Below are positions 1-5,797 of a stretch of 9,897 nt of DNA, in pieces (position 1 is the first letter of the stretch; every line of letters starts with the position of its first letter). A model generated the notes under the pieces. The model searched no databases. It was not told where the DNA came from and saw only the letters and a program-made list of their open reading frames with translations. A program made the translations under genes and the position numbers. Origin of the DNA: JAJPXI01 sp045595705 (GTDB taxonomy: Bacteria; Bacillota; Clostridia; Oscillospirales; Oscillospiraceae); the NCBI GenBank assembly GCA_045595705.1, contig JAZOBA010000088.1:1-9897 (forward strand), written 5' to 3'.

Positions 1-72
1 AAATGCATCCCCAACGGCATTGTGTGCAACCGCTACCGCTGGGTGCGTATTCTGACCCGCGAGGACGGCTGA
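1..72 (+). CDS. 3' end of an unidentified gene (partial)
   Basis: Reading frame 1 is open from the window edge and ends at TGA 70-72, giving the last 23 residues of a protein (KCIPNGIVCN... ending LTREDG). The codons are G+C-rich like those of the other genes here, which supports real coding. The fragment is too short to name a family. It is followed by a repeat copy and then by the hairpin at 249-278, which could end its transcript as well as that of the converging lipoprotein gene. Confidence 0.5.
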   Translation, partial: KCIPNGIVCNRYRWVRILTREDG

Positions 73-86
73 CCTATAGGAAACGG

Positions 87-217
87 CTTGAGCAAAACTT
101 GTCATTCTGAGGTTTTGAAGAAGCCGAAGAATCTTCAAAAAAAGCCTCTTTCGAGGCCGGTTTTGTTTCAAGATTCTTCGCTTCCCTCAGGGTGGCACGT
201 TATCTTAATGACATTGC
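87..217 (-). repeat. Palindromic repeat family 1, copy A (reverse orientation, one end lost)
   Basis: Read on the minus strand this segment begins GCAATGTCATTAAGATAACG and follows the copies at 3460-3601 and 5658-5797 almost base for base through the central GGCCTC...GAGGC hairpin to the CCTCAGAATGACAAG end. The distal AATGACATT end found in the other copies is missing here, apparently by a deletion of about 12 bases. The central stem has two mismatches, so this copy looks older. The 9-mers AGGAAACGG (78-86) and AGGAAAAGG (218-226) flank it and match at 8 of 9 positions, which could be a decayed target duplication. It lies between two convergent genes. Confidence 0.8.
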
Positions 218-248
218 AGGAAAAGGTTGCCTTTTTCGACCGACGAAA

Positions 249-278
249 AGCGTCCGGAGAGGTTTCTCTCCGGGCGCT
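249..278. terminator. Bidirectional intrinsic terminator
   Basis: A 13-bp stem with one G-T pair (AGCGTCCGGAGAG 249-261 against CTCTCCGGGCGCT 266-278) closes a GTTT loop. It is followed by a T-rich stretch on the plus strand (GTTTTCTTTG) and by TTTCG on the minus strand. It sits just beyond the stop of the minus-strand lipoprotein gene and downstream of the plus-strand gene ending at 72, as expected for a shared terminator of convergent genes. Confidence 0.75.
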
Positions 279-304
279 GTTTTCTTTGTATGCTCTTTGG
301 TTGA

Positions 305-1555
305 TTATCCCACCTTGACCCAGTTGCGGTGAGGGTAAAGTTCCACGATGGCCTGGGTCTGGGGGTGGTCGGAGTACTCCAGCACTACGTCGGCGGGGCA
401 GCCCTCAAAGGCGCGGTCATCGTAGGTGGCCACCACCCTGGGCAGGCGCACCCGCTGCAGACTGCTGCAGTTCAGGAACAGCCACTCCTTGATGGTGGCA
501 ATGCCGTACTCCGGGAAGGTCACCTCGGTCAGATTGGTGCAGTTTTCAAACACGCCGTAGCCGGTGGACCACAGTCCGTCGGGCAGGTCCACCCTGGTCA
601 ATGCGGTGCAGCCGAAAAAGGCCCGGTAGCCGATGTGCTGCTGGAAGCAGTTGCCGAACTTGACGGTGGTCAGCGCCGTGCAGCGGGTAAAGGCGTGACC
701 GCCCAGCACCCGCAGGGTGTCGGGCAGGGTGACCTCGGTCAGATTCGTACATTCGCTGAAAATAAATTCGCCCGTGGTTTCCAGTCCTTCCGGCAGTACC
801 ACGCGCTTCAGAGACTCACCCCAGCTGAAGCAGCCGTACTCGATCTCCTTCAGGGTGGAGGGCAGCACGATGTCCTCCAGCTCGTAGTATTTCGCGAAGG
901 TCAGCCTGTCCAGCCGGGTGATGCCCTCCTCCACCACCAGCTTTCTGACCTGCAGTCGCAGGTGCCGCCACGGCCCGTAAACGAAGTCCTCACCCCGGGG
1001 GTCTTTGAAGAGCACCCCCGTGCCCCGCAGGGTCAGGGTGCCGTCCTTGAAAAACCAGATCATGTTCTCGCCGCACACGCCGCCGTCGGTGTACCCGGCA
1101 TCGGGCGAGAGACCCTCCGGCCAGACGGGCGCAGGGGTGGGGGTGGGTGTAGGTGTAGGTGTAGGTGTGGGTGTGGGTGTCGGTTCCGGAGTGGGCTCCG
1201 GAGTGGGTTCCGGTGTGGGTTCCGGAGTGGGTTCCGGTGTGGGTTCCGGAGTGGGTTCCGGGGTAGGCTCCGGGGTCGGTTCCGGGGTAGGCTCCGGAGT
1301 GGGCTCCGGGGTCGGTTCCGGAGTGGGTTCCGGAGTGGGCTCCGGAGTGGGCTCCGGAGTGGGCTCCGGAGTGGGCTCCGGGGTGAGTTCCGGGGTGGGC
1401 TCCGGGGTGGGCTCCGGGGTGAGTTCCGGGGTGGGCTCCGGGGTGGCGCTGACCTCCGGTGTTGCGCTGACCTCGGGCACACTTCCGCTTTCCGTGCAGG
1501 CACTCAACAGCAGGCACAGCACAATCAGCCACAAAAACCATGTAACTTTTTTCAC
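305..1555 (-). CDS. Surface lipoprotein with TPEP-repeat linker and BspA-type leucine-rich repeats
   Basis: A 416-residue predicted secreted lipoprotein. Residues 1-20 form a lipoprotein signal peptide (MKKVTWFLWL, hydrophobic core, lipobox LSAC with lipidated Cys20). Residues about 35-145 are a Pro/Glu/Thr linker of roughly 22 TPEP or TPEL units followed by a TP run. From about residue 160 comes a small domain with the DGTLTLRGTG motif, then about six to seven units of the LRR_5/BspA type (spaced F..C..L..V.LP.GL patterns such as FSECTNLTEVTLPDTL) to the C-terminus. BspA-type repeats are known in surface proteins that bind host or bacterial partners; the ligand here is unknown. I chose the GTG at 1555 because AAAGGAGG lies 7 bases upstream. 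The upstream ATG at 1597 lies inside a repeat and would place 14 unlikely residues before the signal peptide. The linker spans the wall, displaying the repeats outside. Transcription probably starts at the promoter at 1678-1705 and ends at the hairpin at 249-278. Confidence 0.88.
   Translation of the reverse strand: MKKVTWFLWLIVLCLLLSACTESGSVPEVSATPEVSATPEPTPELTPEPTPEPTPELTPEPTPEPTPEPTPEPTPEPTPEPTPEPTPEPTPEPTPEPTPEPTPEPTPEPTPEPTPEPTPEPTPEPTPTPTPTPTPTPTPTPAPVWPEGLSPDAGYTDGGVCGENMIWFFKDGTLTLRGTGVLFKDPRGEDFVYGPWRHLRLQVRKLVVEEGITRLDRLTFAKYYELEDIVLPSTLKEIEYGCFSWGESLKRVVLPEGLETTGEFIFSECTNLTEVTLPDTLRVLGGHAFTRCTALTTVKFGNCFQQHIGYRAFFGCTALTRVDLPDGLWSTGYGVFENCTNLTEVTFPEYGIATIKEWLFLNCSSLQRVRLPRVVATYDDRAFEGCPADVVLEYSDHPQTQAIVELYPHRNWVKVG
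1133..1448 (-). repeat. 12-bp coding minisatellite (TPEP linker) plus TP hexamer run
   Basis: Within the lipoprotein gene about 22 tandem 12-bp units (plus-strand forms GGCTCCGGAGTG, GGTTCCGGTGTG, GGCTCCGGGGTC) fill about 1181-1448, and GGTGTA-type hexamers encode a Thr-Pro run at about 1133-1180. Variant units alternate, giving higher-order 24- to 36-bp periodicity, which points to recent duplication of blocks. Because the unit is a multiple of three, gain or loss changes linker length without shifting the frame. Copy number may be collapsed or expanded in an assembly. Confidence 0.9.
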
Positions 1556-1591
1556 GCAGACCCCTCCTTTTTCCCTGTCGATTCCGTTCCT

Positions 1592-1662
1592 TGTCATCCT
1601 GAGCGCAGCGAAGGACCTTTTCCTTATAGATTCTTCGGGCGTTTCACACCCTCAGAATGACA
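1592..1662. repeat. Palindromic repeat family 1, short core copy E
   Basis: TGTCATCCTGAGCG at one end and CCTCAGAATGACA at the other are the inner arms of the family 1 element, with GCGAAGGA...ATTCTTCGGG between them. The central GGCCTC hairpin and the outer AATGTCATT ends are absent, so this is a ~70-bp core version. It lies in the predicted 5' leader of the lipoprotein gene, between its promoter and its GTG start, and would form a hairpin in that mRNA. I see no flanking direct repeat. Confidence 0.75.
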
Positions 1663-1677
1663 CGCTTTTTCCCTTTC

Positions 1678-1705
1678 ATCATAGCAAATCTATCGGGAAA
1701 TGCAA
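1678..1705 (-). promoter_or_regulatory. Sigma-A promoter of the lipoprotein gene
   Basis: On the minus strand TTGCAT (1700-1705) and TATGAT (1678-1683) are separated by 16 bases. A TG dinucleotide one base upstream of the -10 makes an extended -10. The gene starts at 1555, so the leader would be about 115 nt long and contain repeat copy E. The -35 overlaps the T-run of the transporter terminator. Confidence 0.6.
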
Positions 1706-1741
1706 CAAAAAATCGGCCGGAACAACCCGTTCCGGCCGATT
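1705..1741 (-). terminator. Intrinsic terminator of the SNF transporter gene
   Basis: A perfect 13-bp stem (AATCGGCCGGAAC 1711-1723 with GTTCCGGCCGATT 1729-1741) around a 5-base loop is followed on the minus strand by TTTTTTGTTG. It lies about 40 bases past the transporter stop codon at 1779. A smaller hairpin (AAATGGC/GCCATTT, 1754-1770) lies between the stop and this stem. Confidence 0.9.
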
Positions 1742-1778
1742 CATGCTTTGTATAAATGGCTGCGCCATTTTTAGCGGT

Positions 1779-3119
1779 TTACTTCCAGGGGAAGGAAACC
1801 AGACCCATGACCCACACGACTACAACGGCCACGGGAACCACATAGGCAAAGATGGGGCGCATCCAGTTCTTGACCTTCAGGCCCTTGCCGGCGTTGGCCT
1901 CGGCCACGAGCTTGTCCCAGCCCCAGCCATAGCGGCTGCAGCAGAAGACGGCAAAGACCACACTGCCCAGCGGCAGCAGGTTGTAGCTGACGATGAAGTC
2001 CCACAGATCCAGCCAGTTGGTGCTGTCGGCGAAGGGATGGAAGTTGCCGAACACGCTGTAACCCAGCGCGGTAGTACAGGACAGGGCGAAAATGACGATG
2101 CCGCAGATGATGCTGCCCTTGGGGCGACTCCAGCCGAACAACTCACGGGCGCAGGCCAGAATGTTCTCCAGCACGGCAAAAACGGTGGACATGGCGGCAA
2201 AGACCATGAACAGGAAGAAGATGGTGCCCCAGATGCGGCCGCCGCCCATGTTGTTAAACACGGTGACCATGGTGTCGAACAGCAGGCTGGGACCGGCGCC
2301 CACTTCCACGCCGTAGGTGGTGCAGGCGGGGAAGATGATCAGACCGGCCATGATGGCCACAAAGGTGTCCAGAATGATGACGTTGACCGACTCACCCATC
2401 AGGGTGCGCTCCTTGCCCAGATAGCTGCCGAAGATGGCCATGGAGCCGATGCCCAGACTCAAAGTAAAGAAGGCCTGATTCATGGCGGCCACCACGGTGG
2501 GAACGGTGATCTTGGAGAAGTCGGGCAGCAGGTAGAACTTGAGACCCTCGGCTGCGCCGTCCAGGGTGAAGCTGTTGACGGCCAGCACGATCATCAGGAT
2601 CAGCAAAACGATCATCATGTACTTGGTCACGCGCTCCAGACCGCCCTGCAGGTTAAAGCTGAGTACCAGGAAGCCCACCACCACGGCGATGGCCATAAAG
2701 CCCACGTTGACGCCGGGGTTGGTGATCATGCTGACAAAGCCCAGCTCGGCGGTGTCGCCGGTCAGGAACTTCCAGAAGTAGTAGATCAGCCAGCCGGCCA
2801 CGGTGGTGTAGAATGCCATCAGACACACGTTGCCGAACAGGGCAAACCAGCCGTGGATGTGCCACTTCTGGCCGGGCTTCTGCAGGGCCTGATACATCTT
2901 GACCGGGCTGGCCTGAGCGGCACGGCCCAGAGCAAATTCCATGGTCATAACGGGAAGACCCAGCAAAATCAGGCAGATGACGTAGATCAGCACGAAGCCG
3001 CCGCCGCCGTTCTGACCGGCCAGCCAGGGGAACTTCCACACGTTTCCGCAGCCAATGGCACAGCCTGCGCTGAGCAGGATGAAGCCAAGGCGGGAGGACA
3101 GGTGTTCACGTTGATTCAC
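1779..3119 (-). CDS. Sodium-dependent transporter, SNF/NSS family (LeuT fold)
   Basis: A 446-residue inner-membrane symporter. Residues 10-41 carry the TM1 hallmark: SAGCAIGCGNVWKFP followed by NGGGGF, where Asn26 in GNVW matches the sodium-site Asn of LeuT. A later helix, NQAFFTLSLGIGSM, matches TM6, and FAAMSTVFAVLE matches the TM8 Ser/Thr sodium-2 site. Hydrophobic segments suggest about 11 helices, as in short bacterial members such as MhsT or Tyt1. The family couples sodium entry to uptake of amino acids or related amines; the substrate cannot be read from this sequence. Start is GTG at 3119 with GAGGG 6 bases upstream. The gene is monocistronic by its layout, with a consensus promoter and a palindrome at the transcription start upstream and a strong terminator downstream. 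Confidence 0.93.
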   Translation of the reverse strand: MNQREHLSSRLGFILLSAGCAIGCGNVWKFPWLAGQNGGGGFVLIYVICLILLGLPVMTMEFALGRAAQASPVKMYQALQKPGQKWHIHGWFALFGNVCLMAFYTTVAGWLIYYFWKFLTGDTAELGFVSMITNPGVNVGFMAIAVVVGFLVLSFNLQGGLERVTKYMMIVLLILMIVLAVNSFTLDGAAEGLKFYLLPDFSKITVPTVVAAMNQAFFTLSLGIGSMAIFGSYLGKERTLMGESVNVIILDTFVAIMAGLIIFPACTTYGVEVGAGPSLLFDTMVTVFNNMGGGRIWGTIFFLFMVFAAMSTVFAVLENILACARELFGWSRPKGSIICGIVIFALSCTTALGYSVFGNFHPFADSTNWLDLWDFIVSYNLLPLGSVVFAVFCCSRYGWGWDKLVAEANAGKGLKVKNWMRPIFAYVVPVAVVVVWVMGLVSFPWK

Positions 3120-3139
3120 AATAATCCCTCTTTTTCGTT

Positions 3140-3175
3140 CACTTTAGCACTTTGCGGAGTAAAAGTGTTGAAGTG
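3140..3175 (-). promoter_or_regulatory. Inverted repeat at the transporter transcription start (operator or leader hairpin)
   Basis: On the plus strand CACTTTAGCACTTT (3140-3153) and AAAGTGTTGAAGTG (3162-3175) are complementary at 12 of 14 positions, with CACTT and CACTTT units repeated inside each arm. The palindrome begins directly after the -10 box and covers the expected start point, where a repressor would block RNA polymerase. Equally it could act as a hairpin at the 5' end of the mRNA. No regulator gene lies beside it. Confidence 0.45.
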
Positions 3176-3204
3176 ATTATACTACCGTCCTCCCCCGATG
3201 TCAA
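3176..3204 (-). promoter_or_regulatory. Consensus sigma-A promoter of the transporter gene
   Basis: On the minus strand TTGACA (3199-3204), a 17-base spacer and TATAAT (3176-3181) match the consensus at all twelve hexamer positions. It lies about 57 bases upstream of the GTG start. A promoter this strong usually needs a repressor, which fits the palindrome just downstream. Confidence 0.85.
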
Positions 3205-3206
3205 AC

Positions 3207-3237
3207 AAAAAAACAGGCCAAAATTGGCCTATTTTTT
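3207..3237. terminator. Hairpin with A- and T-runs, terminator-like in both directions
   Basis: AGGCCAA (3215-3221) and TTGGCCT (3224-3230) form a stem with an AA loop, flanked by seven A and six T. Either strand reads as a stem followed by a T-run. On the minus strand it ends just before the transporter promoter and would insulate it from upstream transcription. Nearly the same sequence forms the split terminator at 3439-3619. Confidence 0.7.
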
Positions 3238-3240
3238 GAG

Positions 3241-3438
3241 ATTGTCAAAAACCTCGTTGGAGTTCGCGTCCGCAGACGCGAAAAAAGGTAAATCTGTTTT
3301 CTGCCGCGACATGTGCGTGGCAGAAAACACTTCTCGGTCTGGAAACGTGCGAACCGTGCGCCACCGGCGCACGGTTCGTGCGCTGCGCCAGACCGCAATC
3401 TTTTTGTCGGAAAAGGTTTTGCCTTTTCCGACAGGCTG
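3241..3438. other. Cluster of perfect hairpins, no convincing gene
   Basis: Four separate stems follow one another: TTCGCGTC/GACGCGAA (3263-3282), GTTTTCTGCC/GGCAGAAAAC (3296-3328), CGAACCGTGCGCC/GGCGCACGGTTCG (3350-3378, inside an outer GGTCTGG/CCAGACC pair, 3336-3394) and GTCGGAAAAGG/CCTTTTCCGAC (3406-3432). Together they take up most of the segment. Short open frames exist on both strands, but none has a good ribosome site or a recognisable domain. The segment is bounded by two direct copies of a 21-bp sequence (from 3208 and 3439), so it may be an inserted repeat, or a structured RNA transcribed on the minus strand and ending at 3207-3237. Confidence 0.55.
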
Positions 3439-3619
3439 AAAAAACAGGCCAAAATTGGCAATGTCATTAAGATAACGTGTCATCCTGAGCGAAGCGAAGG
3501 ATCTTGAAACAAAAATGGCCTCAAAAGAGGCCATTTTTGAAGATTCTTCGGTTTTTTCAAAACCTCAGAATGACAAGTTTTGCTTAACTAAATGACATTG
3601 CAAAATTGGCCTGTTTTTT
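3439..3619 (-). terminator. Intrinsic terminator split by an inserted repeat
   Basis: The left part, six A then CAGGCC followed by AAAATTGGC (to 3459), and the right part, AAAATTGGC then CTG and six T (3602-3619), rebuild a perfect 14-bp stem with an AA loop if bases 3460-3601 and one 9-bp repeat are removed. It lies just past the stop of the small membrane protein gene (3625), so it was most likely that gene's terminator. The insert is itself a palindrome, so the arms can still be brought together. Confidence 0.7.
3460..3601 (+). repeat. Palindromic repeat family 1, copy B (full length, 9-bp direct repeats)
   Basis: This 142-bp element begins AATGTCATTAAGATAACG and ends AATGACATTGC, so its termini are inverted repeats. 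Inside, TGTCATCCTGAG and CTCAGAATGACA form a second inverted pair. At the centre, CAAAAATGGCCTC (3510-3522) and GAGGCCATTTTTG (3527-3539) form a perfect 13-bp stem with an AAAA loop. The 9-mer AAAATTGGC lies immediately on each side (3451-3459, 3602-3610), the mark of a transposition-type insertion. It has no coding capacity and would need an enzyme supplied elsewhere. The TGTCATCCTGAGCGAAGCGAAGGATC core is a type of dispersed repeat often mistranslated as small proteins in anaerobe genomes. Confidence 0.88.
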
Positions 3620-3624
3620 CCGTT

Positions 3625-4077
3625 TTATTCTGCCATTTGATACAAAGGCTTCTGGTCGGGCATGGAATACACCGTGTCCCGATTCACCATCATACAGGGC
3701 TCGCTTTCTCCGCGGCGGATGATATATTCCTTGTCCAGCCGGTACAGATACTCCTTGCGGTCAAAGGCGTAGATCTTGTTGTCGCGCAGGTACCAGGTGA
3801 TCTTTTCCTCCTCACCCCGGTAGATCCACATGCCCTCCACGCGGCAGACCACCGCGCCGTCCTCCATGCTGTGGACGGTGTACTTTTTTCCCTTGGGCGC
3901 GTCGGCGCCGACCCGGTCACAAACCAGAATCAGCAGGGGCACCACCAACGCCAGCACGGCGCTGGCGATCACCATAGCGTAGGGATCGGAGCCGTCCGTC
4001 GTCAGAGCGCCCAAAATCAGCAGAACGCCCCAGGTGCCCAGATAATACAGAAAATATTTGTTCTTATACAGTTTCAT
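3625..4077 (-). CDS. Small two-helix membrane protein of unknown function
   Basis: A 150-residue protein I do not recognise. It starts MKLYKNKYF and has two hydrophobic segments (about residues 8-25, YFLYYLGTWGVLLILGAL, and 34-56, ending LLILVCD), which suggest a membrane hairpin. A soluble C-terminal part of about 95 residues follows, rich in charged and aromatic residues (GMWIYRGEEEKITWYLRDNK, later RKEYLYRLDKEYIIRRG) and probably of beta type. I chose the ATG at 4077, preceded by GGGAGGA; the GTG at 4092 overlaps that ribosome site. It follows the acyltransferase gene on the same strand after a 106-base gap that contains its own promoter. A link to lipid metabolism is only suggested by that position. 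Confidence 0.75.
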   Translation of the reverse strand: MKLYKNKYFLYYLGTWGVLLILGALTTDGSDPYAMVIASAVLALVVPLLILVCDRVGADAPKGKKYTVHSMEDGAVVCRVEGMWIYRGEEEKITWYLRDNKIYAFDRKEYLYRLDKEYIIRRGESEPCMMVNRDTVYSMPDQKPLYQMAE

Positions 4078-4116
4078 GCTCGTTCCTCCCACGGGGTTTC
4101 CAAGTCAACTGCAAGG

Positions 4117-4145
4117 ATTGTACCACGGTTTTTGCTCCGGGGCAA
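4117..4145 (-). promoter_or_regulatory. Promoter of the small membrane protein gene
   Basis: On the minus strand TTGCCC (4140-4145) and TACAAT (4117-4122) are 17 bases apart, and the gene begins about 40 bases further on. No clear terminator follows the acyltransferase stop, so the small gene may also be reached by read-through. Confidence 0.55.
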
Positions 4146-4183
4146 CCCTCATCCGCATTTGCCCGCGGGAGCCGGTCCACGCT

Positions 4184-5404
4184 TTACACCTGCGCCAGAC
4201 CCTGCCGCACACGCCACGCCGCCTTGAGCACCAAAATCCACTGCATGACCACGCGGCCGTCATCGGGGCAGATGCGGAAGATATCCCGGCCCACCTGAAT
4301 TTCAAATCGCTTGCCCGGCTGGAAGGGCAGAATGGGGAAGGGCGCCGTGGGGACCTCCTGATAAAAGTCCTCCCCGAAGAGCTGGCCGTCCAGCACAAAG
4401 CGCTCAAAGGTCATGGTGACGGCGACCCGGCCCGCCTTTTCGTAGCGGTGTTTCCTGTGGTTGATTTTATACACATCCGCCATGGCGGAAAACTCAAATC
4501 CGGGGTCGGCACGCACCAGCGCGGCGATTTCGCCCTCGATTTTGGCGTACCAGTCGCTGGGGTAGCGGAAGGCCGGCTCGCCTCCCGCCGGGTCATGGAG
4601 CAGACCGTATTCATCGCTCTCCACCGCAAAGCCGCAGTCGGTGCAGTACAGGCGGTTGCCCTCGGCCCGGACGGTGAAATCGGCGGCGCAGTGGGGACAG
4701 CGGAAGAGCACCTGCTCCAGTCCCTCCACATTGTCGCCCTTCCGGTAGGCCACCCGGTTGACCTCGTTGGCTCGGTAAGCGTCAAAGGAAAGATGGCTGT
4801 CCACCATCGCTTCGGCCTGCTCGATGCTCAGGGCGGCAAACTCCTCCCGGGACGCCATCTTGTAAATATCCAGCGAGATTTCGCCCCGGCGGCGCACCTT
4901 GCTCCACTTGGGACTGGTCAGATAAGTGCCGCCGATTTTGCCCACGTACACGTCGGCGTCCAGCCACTTGAGGGCCTTGGCGGTAGCCCGGGGAATGGGG
5001 GTGGAGGTGCCGCTTTCGGTCATCATGCCGGTGGGGAAAATGACCAGCAGGGCGCCGTTGTCCACCGCCAGCTTCATGGCGCGCATGTCGGTGATGGCGG
5101 TCTGAAACTGGTTTTTGCAGATGACCCCCACCCGCTTGGCCAGCGGCGCCACCACGGGGATGGACATGACGATGGAGTTGCTGGCCACCATGTGACAGCG
5201 CTCCTTCAGGGCGGCGTACACGGGCAGAAAGTCGATGGCCGCCTCGTGATTGCAGATGAGGATGCGCCGACCGGAGGTGCCGGTCAGCTCGTTGCGCCGC
5301 ACCTTCAAAGGGAACACCAGCCTGCAGGCCAGTTTGGACACCAGCCGCACGATGCCGTATAACAGGCCGCTGGGCCGTCTGTAAACCGTTTTCTGTTTCT
5401 TCAT
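4184..5404 (-). CDS. PlsC-like acyltransferase with zinc ribbon
   Basis: A 406-residue protein whose first ~200 residues are a 1-acylglycerol-3-phosphate acyltransferase (PlsC/LPLAT) domain. The catalytic HX4D motif is CNHEAAIDF, with His53 and Asp58, and the later FPTGMMTESG (123-132) matches the FPEGT substrate-binding motif, with Thr in place of the usual Glu. PlsC transfers an acyl chain to lysophosphatidate at the inner membrane face to make phosphatidate. The C-terminal half is unusual: a four-cysteine zinc ribbon (CPHC 236-239, CTDC 254-257) and then about 150 residues with no motif I recognise. Typical PlsC proteins are about 200-260 residues, so this is a long multidomain relative and the acceptor may differ. 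I chose the ATG at 5404, preceded by GGAGAAGGAG at 6 bases; an in-frame ATG at 5437 has no such site. A promoter lies at 5471-5499. Confidence 0.82.
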   Translation of the reverse strand: MKKQKTVYRRPSGLLYGIVRLVSKLACRLVFPLKVRRNELTGTSGRRILICNHEAAIDFLPVYAALKERCHMVASNSIVMSIPVVAPLAKRVGVICKNQFQTAITDMRAMKLAVDNGALLVIFPTGMMTESGTSTPIPRATAKALKWLDADVYVGKIGGTYLTSPKWSKVRRRGEISLDIYKMASREEFAALSIEQAEAMVDSHLSFDAYRANEVNRVAYRKGDNVEGLEQVLFRCPHCAADFTVRAEGNRLYCTDCGFAVESDEYGLLHDPAGGEPAFRYPSDWYAKIEGEIAALVRADPGFEFSAMADVYKINHRKHRYEKAGRVAVTMTFERFVLDGQLFGEDFYQEVPTAPFPILPFQPGKRFEIQVGRDIFRICPDDGRVVMQWILVLKAAWRVRQGLAQV

Positions 5405-5470
5405 GGGAAACTCCTTCTCCGCGGCACCGGGCGCCATGTACCCAATGCCTTTTCAAACAACACATATTTT

Positions 5471-5499
5471 ATTACACCATAAATCAGCCGATTATGCAA
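5471..5499 (-). promoter_or_regulatory. Promoter of the acyltransferase gene
   Basis: On the minus strand TTGCAT (5494-5499), 17 bases, then TGTAAT (5471-5476), in an A+T-rich stretch 67 bases before the ATG at 5404. Spacing is ideal and the hexamers are close to consensus. Confidence 0.6.
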
Positions 5500-5657
5500 C
5501 AAAAATGCTTATTTTGTTTGATTTCGCACCGCAAAGCAACGAGTTTGTTATGTGACCGCACGGGGTGCGCGCATCTGCCGTGCGGCCGCCTTCCTCTTCC
5601 CCGTTACTTCTTCACTCTTCACTCTTCACTCTTCACTCTCCCCTTTCCCCTGTCCCC
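5500..5657. other. Intergenic stretch with a hairpin and a CTTCACT heptamer run
   Basis: No gene is visible. CCGCACGG (5556-5563) and CCGTGCGG (5578-5585) form a perfect 8-bp stem without a T-run. Four tandem copies of CTTCACT cover 5610-5637, followed by a pyrimidine-rich tail. The CCCCTGTCCCC at 5647-5657 resembles CCCCTGTTCCCC at 5881-5892 on the far side of the adjacent repeat copies, possibly an imperfect target duplication. Confidence 0.6.
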
Positions 5658-5797
5658 AATGTCATTAAGATAACGTGTCATCCTGAGCGAAGCGAAGGAT
5701 CTTGAAACAAAAACGGCCTCAAAAGAGGCCGTTTTTGAAGATTCTTCGGTTTCTTCAAAACCTCAGAATGACAAGTTTTGCTTAACGAAATGACATT
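5658..5797 (+). repeat. Palindromic repeat family 1, copy C (full length)
   Basis: A 140-bp element in the same orientation as copy B and nearly identical to it, from AATGTCATTAAG to AATGACATT. Its central stem is CAAAAACGGCCTC (5708-5720) with GAGGCCGTTTTTG (5725-5737) and an AAAA loop. Relative to copy B one T-A pair has become C-G on both sides of the stem, so base pairing is kept. It lies between the divergently transcribed acyltransferase gene and the butyrate operon. Confidence 0.88.

Noticed and set aside
329..1660. Plus-strand frame of 443 codons antisense to the lipoprotein
   Set aside because: Arg/Gly-rich mirror of the TPEP repeat with no recognisable domain; the opposite strand has a signal peptide, lipobox and LRR units.
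1005..3176. Long plus-strand open frame (723 codons) beginning with VGSG-type repeats
   Set aside because: It runs antisense to the TPEP linker and the transporter gene. It has no ribosome site or domain, is explained by the low-complexity repeat and the G+C bias, and the minus-strand genes have clear family motifs.
3201..3534. Small proteins on either strand in the hairpin cluster and repeat copy B
   Set aside because: The frames consist of translated inverted repeats, overlap each other on both strands and lack ribosome sites.
5556..5585. Hairpin near the acyltransferase promoter as a terminator
   Set aside because: No T-run follows on either strand and no gene ends next to it.
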